A stretch of DNA of 64,000 bases, taken from positions 17,664,001 through 17,728,000 of the forward strand of contig NC_056766.1 in the NCBI RefSeq assembly GCF_018687715.1, given 5' to 3'. This document shows, one piece after another, positions 60,771-64,000 of this stretch (position 1 is the stretch's first letter; every line of letters starts with the position of its first letter). A program made the translations under genes and the position numbers. The notes beneath the pieces were generated by a model, which was given only the letters and a program-made list of their open reading frames with translations, searched no databases and was not told where the DNA came from. The DNA comes from Carya illinoinensis (taxonomy: Eukaryota; Streptophyta; Magnoliopsida; Fagales; Juglandaceae).

Positions 60771-61650
60771 TTTTTAACATTAGTATCAGAGTGTTTTATT
60801 TAAATTGCTTCCGGTTTATCAAACCTATTTTTTAGTATAACATTTTTTAAAAAATAAAAAAAAAGTGCATGGGTGCTTTTTTTTTTTTTAATTTTTATTT
60901 TATACTTGAGGCAAAGCCGTTGATAGTGTTGTCATCGTCACAGTGCTGCACGCACAGCAACAAAAGTGATATTTTTTTAAAACTTTGGTGATGCTGCCCA
61001 CAAGGGTGCAGTGCACACCAAAAAGGTGATACAGCAAGTGCCACTGCTTGGAGGCTGTGACTGTAGCTACTTGGTCTCTTTTGTGAGAGGTAGTTGCTGT
61101 TTTTTGAAAATGGTAATGTTCATGTAAACAATGCCCTAGCTGAAGTTTGAAGATGAATCAAAATATAGGCTTGTGCCCTTCCTATTAGTCTTTTGAAAAA
61201 AAAAATAGAGCTGGTCTATTTTCGGCCCAATGATTATAAGCCTAATTTGTTTAAAAGGAAATAAAACAATGAAAGTGGCACACCTTGATTTTAAACCCAG
61301 GACCACCTCCTACTGGGCCGCAAGTATTTTTTAGTTTATGTGGAGTTTAATATACATTTTTTTAATAAAATAAAAAAAATTGCATAATTTTTTTTAGATA
61401 TACGTGTTGTTTTTTTTTTATTCAATAATGTTATATTTCATGTGATTTCTTATTTAATATTTTAGATTAAATGTGATTACATGTATGTGTAAATTAAACA
61501 TGTGGTCATGGGCTTATTTTAAATTGGATATATGCTTTTTTTATCAACTATGTATATTAGGCTTGAATGTTTAGACATTAGCCTTCATTTATTATTATTA
61601 TTATTTTCATGATAAAATAGAAAGTTTCCACTAAGCAGTCTTAGTTAGAA

Positions 61651-61975
61651 TTGTCATTATGAATGATAGGCTGAAAAAATTACAATGACTCTAATAAAAA
61701 TTGTAAATGCATTGTATAGCCAAAAGACTATAGTGACTCCAGTAAGAACTGTAACTGTACTGTATAACCAAAAGACTATGATGGCCCCAATAAGAACTGT
61801 AAATGCACTAATGGAATAAGAAAAGTGAACTATAATGGTCTTAAAAGAACCCTCTTTGTAAACTGGTCCAACAAATTGTTGTAGTCTAAATAGCTATCTT
61901 TGTAGACTAGCCCAACAGGTTTCTGTAGTCAGAATAATTGTCCTTGTAAACTGGCCCTAAAGGTTACTACAGTTT
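61651..61975. repeat. Two adjacent tandem arrays in Copia leader
   Basis: The first (61,651-61,810) has a 48-50-bp unit centred on CTGTAA-TGYACTGTATARCC-AAAAGACTA. The second (61,856-61,975) has a 43-44-bp unit built on TTTGTARACT-GCCC-ACA and TGTAGT. Each has about three imperfect copies. Confidence 0.75.
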
Positions 61976-62233
61976 TAGTAGGTTTGGTCTTTATGTGTGA
62001 CTAGAACTAGATGACTACTTAAAATGATAGGAGTATGGTTGAGATTCATTAGGATTTGATCTCCCAAATATTTTTCTTTTTTTTAAATTTGCATGAAAGT
62101 TGGGTTAGAATTTAATAATTAGACATTGTGGCACAAAAGATGATTATGAAGTCTAGCGAATTTTTGATCGTGCGATATGTTGGTATTATTTTTCTTCTAG
62201 TTTGGATGGACGATGCAGATTTCTTAAGAGTAT

Positions 62234-64000
62234 GTGTGTGTAATATCCATTTTTTGCTCATTTTGTAATAAAATAGCATCCAAGAATATAGTTGTAGATG
62301 TAAACAAATGGGAGAAATTGGATGGGGAGAATTATGACATTTGGCATCACAAGATCCAGTATGTCTTAGATGGCCTAGAGGTTTTGGCGGCCTTAACTCA
62401 CTACCTTAATGAGCCCAAGAAAGGGGACTCGAACCAAAATAAGAGTGATCATGAAGCCTATATTGAATGGGATAAAAGAACCGTTATGCGCGCATTATCA
62501 TATTAAGCAACATGCACAATGATATTATGCGTGAGTTCGAAACCTATAACACTACCTAGAACATGTGGCAAGCACTAAACATGAAATTTGGTGGAACTTC
62601 GACCATGAGGTTGCACAAATTGACTACGAGGTTTGGCTCCTATAAGATGCATTTTGACCACACGATGATGCAACATCTTAAAGTAATGTTGACCATGATC
62701 TGCAAACTTAAAACGACAAGAAACAACCTGATTGATGAACAACAAGTCCAGGCAGTGATACACTCACTATCGAATTCTTGGGAGGTAATGAGCCAAAATC
62801 TGATACACAATGAGAATATCAAAGACTTTGATGATGTCTCGCATCACTTAAAGCCTGAGGTTGAGCGCCTAGAGGCTACTAAGCCCAAACATTCGGCTTA
62901 TATGGCTAAGTCTAATTCGTGTAAGGCATCTAGGCCTAAGCACAAGAAATCCAAGATAGGGGTAGCTGCTAGACAAGTGAATAAAGGGTCAGAACCTTCT
63001 CAGTGCATCAAAAGACGCAAGCACGGGAAGAACAAGTCAAACTTAGAGTGCTTAAACTGCAAAAAGAAAGACTACTTCACTTGTCACTGCACTGAGCTGA
63101 AGAAGGTACACTTTGACTATGCTTGAGTTGTTTCTATAACTAGCCATGTGATAGTTGCTTATTCATATCCTGTGTAGACTATTGTTTCAGGAGCAACAGA
63201 ACACATAGCGCGAGGTCGAGTCGGATTTATGGAGTATCATCGGATTCCAGTTTGGAGTCATGATATCAAGGTGGGAAATAGACTAGAGTGAAGGTGCTGG
63301 GACTTAGTACCTATAAGTTAGACTTGTGAGAAGGTCACACTCTATTTCTTCACGATGAGCTATACGCTCCTAATATTTGACGAAACTTACTTTCTGTAGT
63401 TACTCTATTAAGACTTGATTTTTGGATTGTATTTGAAAATAATGGTGTTTCCTTATATTTGCACAATTTTTGTTTTATGGTTTTGTTTTTTTATCAAAAG
63501 GTTTTATGATAATGGATTTGAATTATTCAAATATAAATGAGTATATTGTTTTTCTTTTTACATCTGATAAATTGGATTCATGTAAATCGCATGCTATACT
63601 TGACCATATAAGACAAGAAAGAATGACTAGGTTAGCTAGAGAATGTCTGATTGACAATCTCGCTAAGGTCATGTTGCCCACATGTGAATATTGTCTTATA
63701 GGAAACGCTAAGAAAAAACTATTCGGAAAAGCCATTAGGGCATCTTTTTTATTGCAATTAGTCTACTTAGACATCTGTGATCTAATAAGTGTGAGGGCAA
63801 GATACGAAGGTGTCGACTTCATCACATTTATACATATTTTTTGCATTATGTCTACTTAATCTATCATAAATCTGAAACATTGGAGTGATTTAGGAAATAT
63901 CTTAAAATGCTTGAGAATTAGTCAGACAAGAGCTTAAAAACTCTGAGAGCTGATCGTGGACGTGAATATCTCTCTGAGCAATTTAAAAAGCTCTGTCATG
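62234..64000 (+). pseudogene. Copia gag-protease-integrase, partial and broken
   Basis: Gag starts around 62,297 (WEKLDGENYDIWHHKIQYVLDG). A stop near 62,504 and a frame change lead to the main gag frame (62,563-63,126: MKFGGTSTMRLHKLTTRFGSY, NENIKDFDDVSHHL). The zinc knuckle near 63,050 (CLNCKKKDYFTCHC) lacks its usual His. A protease remnant follows (SGATEHIARGR, near 63,190), then GAG-pre-integrase (ERMTRLARECLIDNL, PTCEYCLIGNA at 63,610-63,700) and the start of integrase (LQLVYLDICDL, then RADRGREYLSEQF in another frame at the right edge). Several stops make it non-functional. Confidence 0.85.

Larger units (their letters stand above)
60779..64000 (+). mobile_element. Decayed Copia retrotransposon, runs off the window
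   Basis: A degenerate tRNA-iMet primer site (ATTAGTATCAGAGTG, 60,779-60,793) would place the end of the 5' LTR at about 60,778. A 1.45-kb leader with two tandem arrays follows, then gag, protease and the start of integrase on the plus strand. The 5' LTR itself could not be delimited. RT would lie beyond the window. Confidence 0.7.

Overview
This is a repeat-dominated stretch of a eudicot plant nuclear genome, probably a woody species (that last point is a guess from overall protein similarity). The evidence is two intron-bearing plant genes with normal splice sites, plus plant-type LTR retrotransposons, a plant L1-type LINE and plant DNA transposons. No rRNA, tRNA, CRISPR or bacterial-type feature was seen. 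About 80% of the window is mobile DNA, much of it nested.

Layout. (1) 1-5,005: a decayed minus-strand Ty3/gypsy element of a family here called B; it has gag but no pol. (2) 5,385-8,292 and 10,926-15,708: two solo LTRs of one long-LTR gypsy family in opposite orientation, each with a perfect 5-bp target-site duplication (TSD): CTAAT and AACTA. (3) 8,459 to about 20,797: an old CACTA-like relic carrying TTGCAA-type repeats. A Copia solo LTR, the 4.8-kb solo LTR and a 3.3-kb TIR element with TAA TSDs have been inserted into it. (4) 20,798-25,880: a second family-B element whose 5' LTR holds a family-A gypsy solo LTR, which in turn holds a Tat/Athila-like solo LTR. (5) 25,881-27,416: a truncated family-A LTR, which ends inside a Copia 3' LTR. 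(6) 27,417-35,364: a SIRE-type Copia on the minus strand. Its pol is disabled by stops and by Asp-to-Asn changes in integrase and RT. Between pol and the 3' LTR it carries two related coiled-coil ORFs on the opposite (+) strand. (7) 35,365-49,442: a plant L1 LINE on the plus strand, split by (8) a young family-A gypsy (36,679-44,424). That gypsy has 2.33-kb, roughly 99% identical LTRs and TSD TACAG; its protease, RT and most of RNase H are deleted, leaving gag and integrase.

(9) 50,500-58,700 is the only gene island. It holds a five-coding-exon U-box/ARM E3 ligase gene resembling PUB5 (+) and, tail to tail, a five-exon mitochondrial CBS-domain gene resembling CBSX3 (-) whose first intron uses a GC donor. 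(10) 58,700-60,770 has nothing recognisable. (11) 60,779-64,000: a decayed plus-strand Copia that runs off the window.

The two host genes have no visible functional link beyond adjacency. The most unusual item is the duplicated antisense coiled-coil ORF pair, each with its own TATA-like box, inside the SIRE-type Copia. The clearest evolutionary stories are the deletion derivative that apparently moved in trans, and the nested insertions that can be ordered from their TSDs.
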